From VAXT01 sp035318925 (GTDB taxonomy: Bacteria > Actinomycetota > Thermoleophilia > Gaiellales > Gaiellaceae): 64,000 nucleotides of DNA. Positions within the stretch are counted from its first letter, which is position 1. Every line of letters starts with the position of its first letter. The stretch lies in assembly GCA_035318925.1 (NCBI GenBank), contig DATHDS010000021.1:62001-126000 (forward strand). Direction: 5' to 3'. Of the stretch, positions 15,446-24,332 are shown in pieces. The notes below the pieces were generated by a model. That model saw only the letters and a program-made list of their open reading frames with translations. It ran no database searches and had not been told where the DNA came from. Position numbers and translations under genes: made by a program.

Positions 15446-16488
15446 AGCCGCTCATCGTCATCGATGCCGATGTGCTCGGCCGTCGTCGGACGGGAGACGA
15501 GACATACGTCGCGGCGCTCCTCGCGGAGCTGGCGCCGCTCGCCGATCGGGAGCGGCTGGCCGCCGTCACCCGGCTGCCGGATCTCGTCCCGGAGGGAATC
15601 GAGCCGATCCTGCTTCCGGCTCGCAGCCAGATCGCGCGGATGTCCTTCAGGCTTCCCCGAGCCCTTCGGCGTCTCCGGCCCGCGCTCGCGCACTTCATCC
15701 ACGTCATCCCACCGGCCTACCGAGGTCGCGCGGTGCTCACCGTTCACGACCTCTCGTACGAGCGGCTCCCCGGCTTGATGGGCCCGCGCGATCGGTTCCT
15801 CTTCCGCACTCTGGTTCCCCGCTCGGTCCGGCGCTCCGACCGCGTCTTGACCGGTTCGGAGTGGACCAAGCACGATCTCATGGAGCGCTACGGCGTCGAC
15901 GAGGAGCGGATCGCAGTGACGCCGTACGGCGTCGATCCCCTGTTCACGCCTGAGGGGCCGACGCGCAACGGCCCGCCGTACGCACTGTTCGTCGGCGCGA
16001 TCCAGCCTCGCAAGGATCCGCTGACGGCACTCGAGGCCCTTGCGCGTCTCGATGACGACCTCGGTCTGCTCATCACAGGGCCGGAGAAGAGCGGCGGCGA
16101 GGACGTGCGCATGGCGATCGATCGCCTCGGCCTCGGCGACCGGGTCGAGCTGACCGGGCACGTGACGCGCGAGGAGCTCGCAGCGCTCTACCGGGGCGCC
16201 GCCTGCTTCGTCTTCCCGTCCCGCTACGAGGGTTTCGGCCTGCCTGTGCTCGAGGCCATGGCCTCCGGGACGCCCGTCGTCGCGTCCAACGCGGGCGCCC
16301 TCCCGGAGGTGGCGGGCAACGCGGCGATTCTCGTCGAGCCGGGAGACCCGGTCGCGCTCGCCGACGGGATCGAGCGCGCGCTGGCAGACCGCGAGCGCCT
16401 GGTCCAGCTGGGCCTCGAGCGCGCTCGCGGCTTCAGCTGGACGGAGACGGCGAGGCAGACGCTGGCGGTGTATCGAGAGCTCCTGTAG
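15442..16488 (+). CDS. Glycosyltransferase family 4 (GT-B), third of a tandem set, TTG start
   Basis: 348 residues from a TTG that overlaps the stop of the previous gene (TTGA); no ATG or GTG lies close enough upstream of the conserved start of the fold (LIVIDADVLGRRRTGDETY). VHDLSYERLPGLMG, LTGSEWTKHDL and VTPYGVDPLF match the two paralogues before it. VGAIQPRKDPLTAL begins the donor domain, and YEGFGLPVLEAMASGTPVV (about 261) is the E-x7-E motif. Role as for its neighbours: extension of a lipid-linked glycan on the cytoplasmic face. The rare start may keep expression low or couple it strictly to the preceding gene. Confidence 0.87.
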   Translation: MKPLIVIDADVLGRRRTGDETYVAALLAELAPLADRERLAAVTRLPDLVPEGIEPILLPARSQIARMSFRLPRALRRLRPALAHFIHVIPPAYRGRAVLTVHDLSYERLPGLMGPRDRFLFRTLVPRSVRRSDRVLTGSEWTKHDLMERYGVDEERIAVTPYGVDPLFTPEGPTRNGPPYALFVGAIQPRKDPLTALEALARLDDDLGLLITGPEKSGGEDVRMAIDRLGLGDRVELTGHVTREELAALYRGAACFVFPSRYEGFGLPVLEAMASGTPVVASNAGALPEVAGNAAILVEPGDPVALADGIERALADRERLVQLGLERARGFSWTETARQTLAVYRELL

Positions 16489-16505
16489 GCCCTTCCCAGC
16501 GGCTG

Positions 16506-16511
16506 TATCGT
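16506..16511 (+). promoter_or_regulatory. Close-set -10 box (TATCGT) for the GT2 at 16520
   Basis: TATCGT stands 8 bases before the GTG at 16520. This suggests a separate transcript start within the GT cluster. Confidence 0.45.
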
Positions 16512-16519
16512 CCTCGGAA

Positions 16520-17287
16520 GTGAGCACCGCAGCCGTCGTCGTCTACACGCCCGGTAATGACCGCGAGCCGGGACCGTGCCTCGAATCGCTCGCTCCACAG
16601 GTCGACGAGCTGGTTCTCGTCTCGAACCTGCCGGGCGCCGCGCCGCCGCCGGTTCCGTCGGGCGTGCGCGTCCTCGAGAACGACCAGCGGCTCGGCTACG
16701 CCGCGAACATGAACAAGGGGATCGCCGCGACGTCCGCGGAGTTCGTCGTCGTCGCCAATCCGGACACGGAGGCGGCGCCCGATGCGCTGTCGGTGCTATC
16801 CGGGTTTGCCGCCGCGCATCCCCGCTGCGGTATCGCCGGCCCGCTGCTCCGCTATCCGGACGGAAGCTGGCAGGCGTCCCGCCGTCGCTTCCCGACCGTC
16901 TCCGGGACGATCGTTCGCCGCACGCCTCTCCGCTACATCCTCAAACCGCAGGAACGGCAGCGCTCGCACTACCTCCTCGACGAGCGGCCCGAGGAGCCCG
17001 TCGAGGCGGACTGGATGCTGACCGCGTTCCTGCTCCTTCGCCGCGAGATGTATGACGAGCTCGACGGGTTCGACGAGGGCTTTCGGCCCCTCTACGGCGA
17101 GGACATCGACTTCTGCTACCGAGCCGCGAAGGCCGGCTGGGAGCGCTGGTTCGTTCCCCAGGCGCACGTCGTCCACGATTACGCTGCCGCGATCGACCAC
17201 AGCTTCTTCACATCGCGCACGCTCTGGCAGTGGCGGGCGGTCGCGCGTTTCGTCCGGAAGCATCCCGAGCGCCTCCGCGCTCTCTGA
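16520..17287 (+). CDS. Glycosyltransferase family 2 (rhamnosyltransferase-like)
   Basis: 255 residues of GT-A fold. NDQRLGYAANMNKGI and VVVANPDTEA (the metal-binding DxD equivalent is NPD at about 80-82) are the usual core of the WbbL/RfbF-like group. FLLLRREMYDELDGFDE and YGEDIDFCYRA (ED acceptor/catalytic region, about 193) close the domain. There is no membrane segment. It would add an inverting sugar, often rhamnose, to the growing lipid-linked unit; the donor is not certain. It is followed after 3 bases by the nucleotidyltransferase gene, so they are co-transcribed. Confidence 0.88.
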   Translation: MSTAAVVVYTPGNDREPGPCLESLAPQVDELVLVSNLPGAAPPPVPSGVRVLENDQRLGYAANMNKGIAATSAEFVVVANPDTEAAPDALSVLSGFAAAHPRCGIAGPLLRYPDGSWQASRRRFPTVSGTIVRRTPLRYILKPQERQRSHYLLDERPEEPVEADWMLTAFLLLRREMYDELDGFDEGFRPLYGEDIDFCYRAAKAGWERWFVPQAHVVHDYAAAIDHSFFTSRTLWQWRAVARFVRKHPERLRAL

Positions 17288-17290
17288 AAG

Positions 17291-18037
17291 ATGGGCCGCA
17301 CCCTCCTGATCCCGGCTGCGGGACGGTCGATGCGAATGGGCGGGATCGTCAAGGAGCTCCTGCCGATCGGGACGCGAGACGACGGCGAGCACCGTCTGGG
17401 CGTCCCCGTCCTGAGCCATGCCTTCGAGTGCGGCGCGGCGGCCAAGGTCGATCGGGCCACGGTGATCGTCTCCGCCGACAAGGCCGCCGTGATCATGAAT
17501 GCGGTCGCCGCTCTCGATCTGCGCTTTCCCGTCACCTACGTGCATCAGGCGAGCGCCTCGGGGCTCGGGGGAGCGGTCGCGTGCGCGGCCTCGGACATCG
17601 CGGGCTCCGCAACCCTGCTCCTCATGCCGGACACGATCATCCTGCCCCTTGACGCTCCGGCCCGCTCGCTCGAAGCCGTTGCCGAAGGAGCGACCGTCGC
17701 CGTCACCCTCCAGCGGCCCGAGCACCCGGAGCGATTCGGCGTCGCCGAGCTCGATTCCGACGGAAAGGTGACCGGATTCGTGGATAAGCCCGAGCAAGCA
17801 CCCGGGCCCTGGGTGTGGACGTCGGTTGCCTTTGCCAGCGAGTTCCTGGCCCTCATCGAGCAGGCTCGACCCTCCGACGGCGAATGGGGCCTCACGGAGG
17901 CACTCGGGCTCGCGGCTGCCGAGGGCCTCGTGCACCCCGTGTTCGTCGAAGACGGCGCGTACCACGACATCGGGACGTATGAGGGCTATCTGGCTGCCCT
18001 AGCCGACCTGGATGAGCTGCCGAGAGCGCCCGGGTAG
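17291..18037 (+). CDS. Sugar-nucleotidyltransferase-like protein (NTP_transferase family)
   Basis: 248 residues. PAAGRSMRMGG (8-18) is a variant of the nucleotide-binding GxGxRxxP loop; the terminal Lys-Glu-Leu-Leu-Pro (KELLPIG) follows as in sugar-1-phosphate nucleotidyltransferases. LLLMPDTIILP (about 113-123) contains the metal-binding Asp. ERFGVAELDSDGKVTGFVDKP and YHDIGTYEGYLAAL are typical of glucose-1-phosphate thymidylyl/uridylyltransferases. It would activate a sugar-1-phosphate for the neighbouring glycosyltransferases; base and sugar are not determinable. A GAAAG sequence lies just before the ATG. A stem-loop follows immediately after the stop. Confidence 0.82.
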   Translation: MGRTLLIPAAGRSMRMGGIVKELLPIGTRDDGEHRLGVPVLSHAFECGAAAKVDRATVIVSADKAAVIMNAVAALDLRFPVTYVHQASASGLGGAVACAASDIAGSATLLLMPDTIILPLDAPARSLEAVAEGATVAVTLQRPEHPERFGVAELDSDGKVTGFVDKPEQAPGPWVWTSVAFASEFLALIEQARPSDGEWGLTEALGLAAAEGLVHPVFVEDGAYHDIGTYEGYLAALADLDELPRAPG

Positions 18038-18055
18038 CAAACCCCGCAGGGTTTG
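18038..18055. terminator. Stem-loop directly after the nucleotidyltransferase
   Basis: CAAACCC/GGGTTTG, a perfect 7-bp stem with a CGCA loop, begins at the base after the TAG. It could end or attenuate the 16520-18037 transcript. TACCTT at 18072-18077 may restart transcription 10 bases before the next gene. Confidence 0.5.
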
Positions 18056-18087
18056 GGCCGTCTATAGCGGATACCTTAGGCAGGTCG

Positions 18088-19125
18088 ATGGAAGACGAAC
18101 CTCGAAGCGCAGTCCAGAAGGCGGGCACTCCGCCGGAACACGCGTTCAAGTACACGCAGTTCCAGGCGGATCCCGGCTCGACGCACGGCAAGGTCGTCTC
18201 GCTCGTCCCGCCCGCCACACGTGTTCTGGAGTTCGGGTGCGCAACGGGCTACATGTCCGAGGTGCTGAAGAACCGTCTCGGCTGCACGGTCACCGGAGTC
18301 GAGATCGACCCGGAGGCGGCGGCCCTCGCGGAGCAGCACTGCGACCGAGTGATCGTGGGCGACGCCGAGAAGATCGACTACGCCACCGAGCTGGCGGGCG
18401 AGGAGTTCGACGTCGTCCTCTTCGCCGACGTCCTCGAGCATCTCAAGAAGCCCGGAGACGTCCTCCGCCGGATCCGCCCGTTCATCGCCGAGAACGGCGT
18501 GATCATCGCTTCGATCCCGAACATCGCGCATGGGAGCGTCCGCCTTGCGCTCCTCGGCGGCGAGTTCCGGTACCGCGACTGGGGCCTCCTCGACGACACG
18601 CACCTACGCTTCTTCACCCGCGCGTCGATCCAAGACCTGTTCGAGGAGACCGGCTTCGTCGTCACGCACTGGGTGCGCCAGCGGCTCGACGTGGGCGAGA
18701 CCGAGATCAGCATTCCGCAGGTCCCCGACGCGGTCCGCGAGTGGCTCGCCTCCGACCCCGAGTCGACGACGTACCAGTTTGTGCTCCGCGCACTCGTCTC
18801 GGAGCCGGCGAACCAGCTGCGGACACTGCGCGAGGAGCTGGAGGAGCTGCGCCACCTCCGGGACGCGTCGATCCAGCTCGAGGCAGCGCGCGAAGAGCTC
18901 GAGGAGCTGCGGCCGTTGCGCGAAGAGATTGCGAGCCTGCGCGCCGAGAACGAGGCGGTCCGCCGCGCACACGCGGTGCAGGGCCAACGGCTCGTCAACG
19001 AGCGCGTCGCCTTCGCCGAAGGGCTGGCTCACGTGCACGCGGTCGTCTACGGCTCCCGCTCGTGGCGGTTGACGGCGCCTCTGCGCGTCGGGACCCGCCT
19101 GCTGAGCCGCCTGCGCGGACGATGA
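18088..19125 (+). CDS. SAM-dependent methyltransferase with C-terminal coiled coil
   Basis: 345 residues. A class I methyltransferase domain has motif I VLEFGCATGYMSE (46-58), the acidic ribose-binding VEIDPEA, FDVVLFADVLEHLKKPGDVL as motif II, and DTHLRFFTRASIQDLFEETGF after it, as in polysaccharide O-methyltransferases. From about 240 a Leu/Glu-rich heptad stretch (repeated EELEELR) forms a coiled coil. The last 25 residues contain SRSWRLTAPLR, a tail motif that recurs in cell-surface glycan enzymes. The coiled coil could hold it to a partner or set a chain-length ruler. Its stop overlaps the ATG of the fused glycosyltransferase (ATGA). Confidence 0.88.
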   Translation: MEDEPRSAVQKAGTPPEHAFKYTQFQADPGSTHGKVVSLVPPATRVLEFGCATGYMSEVLKNRLGCTVTGVEIDPEAAALAEQHCDRVIVGDAEKIDYATELAGEEFDVVLFADVLEHLKKPGDVLRRIRPFIAENGVIIASIPNIAHGSVRLALLGGEFRYRDWGLLDDTHLRFFTRASIQDLFEETGFVVTHWVRQRLDVGETEISIPQVPDAVREWLASDPESTTYQFVLRALVSEPANQLRTLREELEELRHLRDASIQLEAAREELEELRPLREEIASLRAENEAVRRAHAVQGQRLVNERVAFAEGLAHVHAVVYGSRSWRLTAPLRVGTRLLSRLRGR

Positions 19126-21128
19126 CTCGTCTGGCCTTCCCAACGGTCGGCGAGCCGCTCGTCTCGGTGCTCATGGTCACGTACGGCAACTGGCCGCTGG
19201 CGCGCCGCGCCCTCGAGGCCCTGCTCGAGAACACCGAGCCGGTCTACGAGCTGATCGTGCTCGACAGCGCCTCCCCGGACGAGACGCCTACGAAGCTGAG
19301 CGAGAAGGTCGAGGGCGCGACCCTGATCCTGAGCGACGCGAACGTCGGCTTCGGGCCCGGCTCGAACCAGGCCGCCGGCCAGGCGCGCGGGCGCTATCTC
19401 TGCTTCCTGAACCCGGACGCGCTCGTCCAGCCGGGCTGGCTGGATCCCCTCGTCGAGACGCTCGAAAGCGGCGAGACAGTCGGCGCCGTCGTCCCGATGC
19501 TGCTCAACCCTGACGGGACGATCCAGGAGGCGGGCTCGGTCGTGGACTCGGTCGGCTGGACGCAGGCGCTCGGCTCCGGCGCCAACGCCGACGCATTCGA
19601 GCACCGGTTCCGGCGCGAGGTCGACTACGGCTCGGCCGCGTGCCTGCTGATCGAGCGGGAGACATTCGCCGCGGCGGGCGGCTTCGACCCGGCTTACGGC
19701 CTCGGCTACTTCGAGGACGTCGATCTCGCCTTCAAGCTCGAGGAGCGCGGCCTGGCGACGGTCTACGAACCGCGTTCCCACGTCGTCCACGAGCTGCACG
19801 GCTCGGGCGGGTCGTTGCAGGCCCGCAGGCAGATGGAGGCGAACCGAACGATCTTCTTCGCGCGCTGGAGCGAGCGGCTCGCGCGACGGCCAAACCTGAT
19901 CGAGCTGCCGACGCACGCGTCGCGGCTCGTCGCCGCCCGTGACTCGGAGATCGCCGACCGGATCCTCGTCATCGACGACCGCGTGCCCCACCACGACCGC
20001 GGTTCGGGTGACCCGCGGATGGCGAAGATGCTGTACGAGCTCGTCGAGCTCTGGCCCGACGCGCGGATCACGCTCGCGGCCGCCGACGACAGCGAGGTGG
20101 AGCGCTACGCCGAGCCGCTGCTCGCCCGTGGAATCGAGGTCGTCGCGCCCCCGATCGACTGGGGCAAGTGGTTCGAGAGCCGGACGTTCCACTACTCCTC
20201 GGCGATCGTCAGCCGCGGCACCAATATCGCACGCTTCGACCAGGTGCTGAAGAGCACCCAGCCCCAGGCGCTGCGCGCGTTCGACACGGAGGCGCTCGCC
20301 TTCCGCCGGCTGGAGCGCATGGTCCGGTTCCTCGGCGATCCCGCGGCGAGCTCGCGGGTCAGCGCTGAGGCGATCGCCTCGCGCCAGGTCGAGCTGGGCG
20401 CGCTCCAGGAGTCGGCCGTCGTCTTCGCCGTCTCGGCCGAGGAGGCTGAGTTCGTCGGCGAGGTCGCCCCGGGCAAGCCGACCTTCGTGCTCCCGAACTG
20501 GGTCGAGGCTGTCGAGGAGCCGGCCGGCTTCGCGGAGCGGAAGGACCTGCTCTTCTTCGGCGGCTTCCTCGCCGGGCCGGGGTCGCCAAACGAGGACGCG
20601 CTGCTCCAGCTCGTGCACGAGGTGATGCCGATTCTCTGGGAGCGGGAGCCAGAGCTGCGCCTGCACGTCGTCGGTGCCGACCCCACGCCGGCGATCGAGG
20701 CTCTCCACGGTGAACGGATCAACGTCGTCGGCTACGTCGACGACCCCGCCGAGTGGCTGGACCGCACCCGCGTCCATGTCAGCCCGATGCGCTACGGGGC
20801 GGGCATCAAGCTGAAGCTGCTCGACACGATCGCAGCCGGCCTCCCGTTCGTGACGACCGCCGTCGGCGCGGAGGGGCTTCCGCTCGGCGACCTGCGCTCC
20901 CAGCTCGTCGCGGAGGACCCGCTCCGGCTGGCCGAGCTCACGCACGCGCTCTACACCGACAGCGAGCTCTGGGGGCGTGCGCAGCGCAGCCTGCTCGACG
21001 TCGCCCGCTTGAGCTTCGACCGCGGGACGTTCCGGCGCACGCTCGCCGAGGCCATGAGCCACCTCGGCGTGCTTCCGCCCGAGGGCGTGTTCGACGGCGT
21101 CCCTTACCTCAGAGAGCGCGTCGCCTAG
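19122..21128 (+). CDS. Two-domain glycosyltransferase: GT2 fused to GT4
   Basis: 668 residues. Residues about 10-250 are a GT2 (GT-A) domain: VSVLMVTYGNWPLARRAL, DANVGFGPGSNQAAG, FLNPDALVQPGW (DxD site) and GYFEDVDLAFKLEERG (ED motif). From about 280 a GT-B domain follows. It has DDRVPHHDRGSGDPRMAKML, characteristic of GT4-like domains attached to such fusions, then LLFFGGFLAGPGSPNEDAL and SPMRYGAGIKLKLLDTIAAGLP in place of the classical E-x7-E. Two sugars could therefore be added by one polypeptide. It is co-translated with the coiled-coil methyltransferase. Its last 20 bases overlap the convergent methyltransferase gene. Confidence 0.9.
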   Translation: MTRLAFPTVGEPLVSVLMVTYGNWPLARRALEALLENTEPVYELIVLDSASPDETPTKLSEKVEGATLILSDANVGFGPGSNQAAGQARGRYLCFLNPDALVQPGWLDPLVETLESGETVGAVVPMLLNPDGTIQEAGSVVDSVGWTQALGSGANADAFEHRFRREVDYGSAACLLIERETFAAAGGFDPAYGLGYFEDVDLAFKLEERGLATVYEPRSHVVHELHGSGGSLQARRQMEANRTIFFARWSERLARRPNLIELPTHASRLVAARDSEIADRILVIDDRVPHHDRGSGDPRMAKMLYELVELWPDARITLAAADDSEVERYAEPLLARGIEVVAPPIDWGKWFESRTFHYSSAIVSRGTNIARFDQVLKSTQPQALRAFDTEALAFRRLERMVRFLGDPAASSRVSAEAIASRQVELGALQESAVVFAVSAEEAEFVGEVAPGKPTFVLPNWVEAVEEPAGFAERKDLLFFGGFLAGPGSPNEDALLQLVHEVMPILWEREPELRLHVVGADPTPAIEALHGERINVVGYVDDPAEWLDRTRVHVSPMRYGAGIKLKLLDTIAAGLPFVTTAVGAEGLPLGDLRSQLVAEDPLRLAELTHALYTDSELWGRAQRSLLDVARLSFDRGTFRRTLAEAMSHLGVLPPEGVFDGVPYLRERVA

Positions 21129-22089
21129 CGACGAGATAGACGAAGTCGCTCGGCAGGACTCCCTCGTCGATCAGCGTCTTCTCGTAGAGGCACACGAGGT
21201 CGATCATCGCCACGTCCTTCGGGTCGGCGGGATCGAAGTTGCCCGCGATGTCGGCCAGCACAAACTGGAGCAGCGTGCCGCCGAAGTCGGCCCGGTGAAC
21301 GATCTCGAAGCGCTCGTCGATCAGGCCGATGATCTCGTCCGAGCGAACGGACTCGGAGGGATCGACTCTCTTGACCTCCCGCTCGTCAGGGCGAACGATC
21401 TCGCTTATGAGATCTCCGGTTCGCAGGTTGCGCCGATGGGTCTCCGGCAACGCGAGCAGCAACTCGTTCATGAGCGGCAAGCGCTCGTCCGGAAACTGGA
21501 AGCGCACGGGCCCGACGTACTCGTTGACTACGAGCAACCCGCGCGGGGTGAGCGAGGCACGCACCTGGTCGAGCAGGTGCTCGAGCGCCTCGATGTGATG
21601 CAGGGTCTGGGTCGCAAAGACCGCGTCGTAGCGACCCGGCTCGAGCTCGATGGCGTTGAGGTCCCGCGCCTCGTAGGCGATCCGGTCGCCGTACCCGCCG
21701 CGCTCGGCCTCCTCCCGCGCGATCTCGACGGCTTCCGGGGAGATGTCGAACGCGTCGAAGCGCTCGGCCATGTCGACGGCGAGCGCGTGCCGCTCGAGCA
21801 CCCCGTACCCGCTGCCGAGGCTGAGCGCGAGGTGCGCCCGCTGCGGGAAGAAGCGCCGCTTCGTGAAATCGACCCAGTTCTCGTCGGCTCCGGAGATCGC
21901 CCGGTTGATGTGTCTCTGGGTGAGAGCATGCGACTGCCAGTAGAGGCCTTGCCACTCGTCGCCCTCGACTTTCGTTCGCGCCTCATCGCCCCAGTGCTCG
22001 GCCGTCACGCTGCGCTCGTCCGGCGGAGAGGCCAGGGCGCGGCCGACTCGCCTCCGGGCCCGACCGACCAACCGGCGCGCCTCGCTCAT
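21109..22089 (-). CDS. Class I SAM-dependent methyltransferase
   Basis: 326 residues. The Arg-rich N-terminus is followed by HWGDEARTKVEGDEWQGLYW, then a Rossmann domain: LALSLGSGYGVLERHAL (motif I), FDAFDISPEAVEIAREEAE (acidic ribose site) and YDAVFATQTLHHIEALEHLL (motif II and following His-His). LLVVNEYVGPVRFQFPDERL is the strand-4/5 region. It probably methylates a sugar or glycolipid of the locus; the target is unknown. Its ATG overlaps the stop of the large GT-C-like membrane protein (ATGA), placing it last in the six-gene operon that starts at 27356. Confidence 0.85.
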   Translation of the reverse strand: MSEARRLVGRARRRVGRALASPPDERSVTAEHWGDEARTKVEGDEWQGLYWQSHALTQRHINRAISGADENWVDFTKRRFFPQRAHLALSLGSGYGVLERHALAVDMAERFDAFDISPEAVEIAREEAERGGYGDRIAYEARDLNAIELEPGRYDAVFATQTLHHIEALEHLLDQVRASLTPRGLLVVNEYVGPVRFQFPDERLPLMNELLLALPETHRRNLRTGDLISEIVRPDEREVKRVDPSESVRSDEIIGLIDERFEIVHRADFGGTLLQFVLADIAGNFDPADPKDVAMIDLVCLYEKTLIDEGVLPSDFVYLVARRRAL

Positions 22090-24332
22090 CGAGTGCCCGC
22101 CGGGACGAAGCGGGAGGTGAGCTGAACCCCCAGCTGTCGCGTGTCGCCGAGCCCGATGTCGACCGGGCTGAACGTGGGCGTGACATGCAGCTGGAACAAG
22201 AACGGCGGCTTGGGGGTCCGGAGGCGGACAACGACGGGACGGTTCTCGGCGAGCGAGAGCGACCGCTTCACGATGCGGCCTCCGGCCTCGAGCTCCCCGC
22301 CGGCGCCGATCCGCAGGCGCCCGAGCTCGAGCGTCGCGCGCGCAGGACCGAGGAGGCCGCGGCGCACCAGCGTCGGGCGCAGCAGGCGCACGACGAGCCG
22401 ACCGCTTCGCTGCCCGGGAGTCGTGTACTGCGAAAGCGCCATGTCTCCGGCCGTCCAGCCGTCGCTGTACAGGCCGGTCACCGCCCGGGCCATGCGCAGT
22501 GGGTGATCGACGCGGTAGAGGACGAGAAGGCTGCCCGGCTTCGCGATCACCTGCCCGGCGAGCTCGAGCGAAGCCGGAGCGACCGCGTACGGGGCGCTGC
22601 GGACCGGCCCTGACGCAAGCGGGTCGGCGGTGACGATCCGGCCCGTCTGCAGGTCGATGGAGCCCGGGCGCCCGAGCGTGATGTGCGGCGGCACGGTGAG
22701 GTCGACGACCGACTCGATGCTCCGGTTCCAGAACTCGGCCTGCCAGAGCGTGTGAGGGTTCTCCGCGAGTGAGATGTTGTTGACGAAGACAACATGCGCA
22801 TCGGTCCCGACGCGGTCGTCGACCCAGCTGACGTCGTTCGGAGCCACGCCCTGCGAGGCGAGCGCGGCCACGGATTGCACGCGAGCGGAACCGAGCACCG
22901 AATAGGAGCTGAGCGCCAGGAACGCTGCCATCCCCAGCGGCAAGACATAGATCGCAAGCCGCCGCGGTAGCACGGCGAAGGCGAGTGCGACCACGACCGC
23001 CCCGAGGCCGAGCAGGATCCGCATGTCAGTCGTGCCGCCGTCGAACAGGCTCGAGACACGCAAGAGGGGTACGAAAGCGAAGGTGTCGCTCGTGATCGAC
23101 ACGTTCAGCAATCCCTCGATCGGAAGGAGGACGAGCATGCCGGCGGGAATGACGGCCGCGGCCGCGGTCAACCCCGTCGGCCTCGGCATTCCCCGGTCGA
23201 GCCAAACGGCGAGGGCGAGGAAGAAGAGTGGCGCGAGGTAGAACATGTTCCGCTCCTCGATGCGCTCCGAGTACCGGGAGGCGAACGCGGCCACCTCGAG
23301 GACGAGCCACGGCGTCGCGGCCATAGCCACGGCCAGGAAGGCGCGCTCCGCGGGGTTGGTGGGAGCCGCGCGCCGCCAGGCGAGCCCGATGAGGACGATG
23401 AGCGCGCTCGCCGGAATCAGGCCGACCGAGTACTGGAGCTCGGCGACGTGGAGCGCCGTCCAGCGCGCCACGCCCTCGAACGTGTAGCCCGAGCTCTCGA
23501 TCCCCCTGTACTGGCCGAAGACATCGTGCACCGATTGGCCCTGGACGGCCTTATAGGCCGCGTAGGCGACCACGCCGCCCGCGAGGAGGGTCAGCGTGAC
23601 CGCGTAGCGAGCGATCGCACTGGGCAGGAAGCGGCGAAGCGACGGAGGGGGCGCGGCGCGCGCATCGAGCAGCACCTTGAGCACGATCGCCGTCGGCAGC
23701 ACGCAGAACAGCACGAGTGCCTGGAGCCGCGTCGCGCTTGCGAGCAGGACCGCGGCGACCGCGAGCGCCTGTCGCGGAATCGTCGGGCGCTCGAGCGCGA
23801 GCGCCATCGCGAGCAGCGCGGTGGTGACGACCGGGAAGGCGAGGCTCTCGGTCATCACCTCGTTCACGTAGACGAAGATCGGCATCAGCAGCACGAGGAC
23901 GACGACGAGCACCGCGTACACGGGAGAGACGAGGCGGCGGGCCCAGACATACATTGGGATCGCCACGAGGCTCATCAGCACCGCGTTCATCGCCTTCACG
24001 ATCGAGTACGTGCTGTCCATCGAGCCCGCGAGCCAGGCGGGCGAGACAACCGCCGGGTAGATGCTGAGGAAGGGCCACGGCTGCTGCCGGAAGACCATGT
24101 GGTGGTGCTCGGAGAAGCTCGTCGCGAGCCCCGAGTAGAGCAGCTCGTCGCCCATGATCCAGGGAGCCGGGATGCGGCGCGTCAGCCAGATGCGGATGAC
24201 AACCGCAAGCAGCACGAGACCGGCGACGACGAGCGAGGCAGCCGTTGCCGGACGGGCGATGACGGCCGGGAGTGAGACCGCCCGGGCGGGAGCGCGCCCG
24301 TGCGGAAGCTCATTCGCCAAAGCCGCCCTCAC
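22086..24332 (-). CDS. Large polytopic GT-C-type membrane glycosyltransferase
   Basis: 748 residues. About 12 hydrophobic segments fill residues 25-500; a soluble, beta-rich domain of roughly 230 residues follows, probably extracytoplasmic. The first loop contains APWIMGDELLYSGLA, whose Asp-Glu fits the acidic catalytic pair in loop 1 of GT-C enzymes (PMT/ArnT/AftB-like), which use polyprenyl-phosphate sugars outside the membrane. HHHMVFRQQPWPFLSIYP follows. The GTG at 24332 lies within the end of gmd (23-base overlap). It may decorate the exported polymer with a sugar delivered by the DPM-like GT2 of the same operon; that link is inference. Confidence 0.75.
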   Translation of the reverse strand: MRAALANELPHGRAPARAVSLPAVIARPATAASLVVAGLVLLAVVIRIWLTRRIPAPWIMGDELLYSGLATSFSEHHHMVFRQQPWPFLSIYPAVVSPAWLAGSMDSTYSIVKAMNAVLMSLVAIPMYVWARRLVSPVYAVLVVVLVLLMPIFVYVNEVMTESLAFPVVTTALLAMALALERPTIPRQALAVAAVLLASATRLQALVLFCVLPTAIVLKVLLDARAAPPPSLRRFLPSAIARYAVTLTLLAGGVVAYAAYKAVQGQSVHDVFGQYRGIESSGYTFEGVARWTALHVAELQYSVGLIPASALIVLIGLAWRRAAPTNPAERAFLAVAMAATPWLVLEVAAFASRYSERIEERNMFYLAPLFFLALAVWLDRGMPRPTGLTAAAAVIPAGMLVLLPIEGLLNVSITSDTFAFVPLLRVSSLFDGGTTDMRILLGLGAVVVALAFAVLPRRLAIYVLPLGMAAFLALSSYSVLGSARVQSVAALASQGVAPNDVSWVDDRVGTDAHVVFVNNISLAENPHTLWQAEFWNRSIESVVDLTVPPHITLGRPGSIDLQTGRIVTADPLASGPVRSAPYAVAPASLELAGQVIAKPGSLLVLYRVDHPLRMARAVTGLYSDGWTAGDMALSQYTTPGQRSGRLVVRLLRPTLVRRGLLGPARATLELGRLRIGAGGELEAGGRIVKRSLSLAENRPVVVRLRTPKPPFLFQLHVTPTFSPVDIGLGDTRQLGVQLTSRFVPAGTR

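Noticed and set aside
19047..21062. A 671-residue open frame opposite the fused glycosyltransferase
   Set aside because: It mirrors the codon bias of the real gene and has no recognisable fold or start signal.
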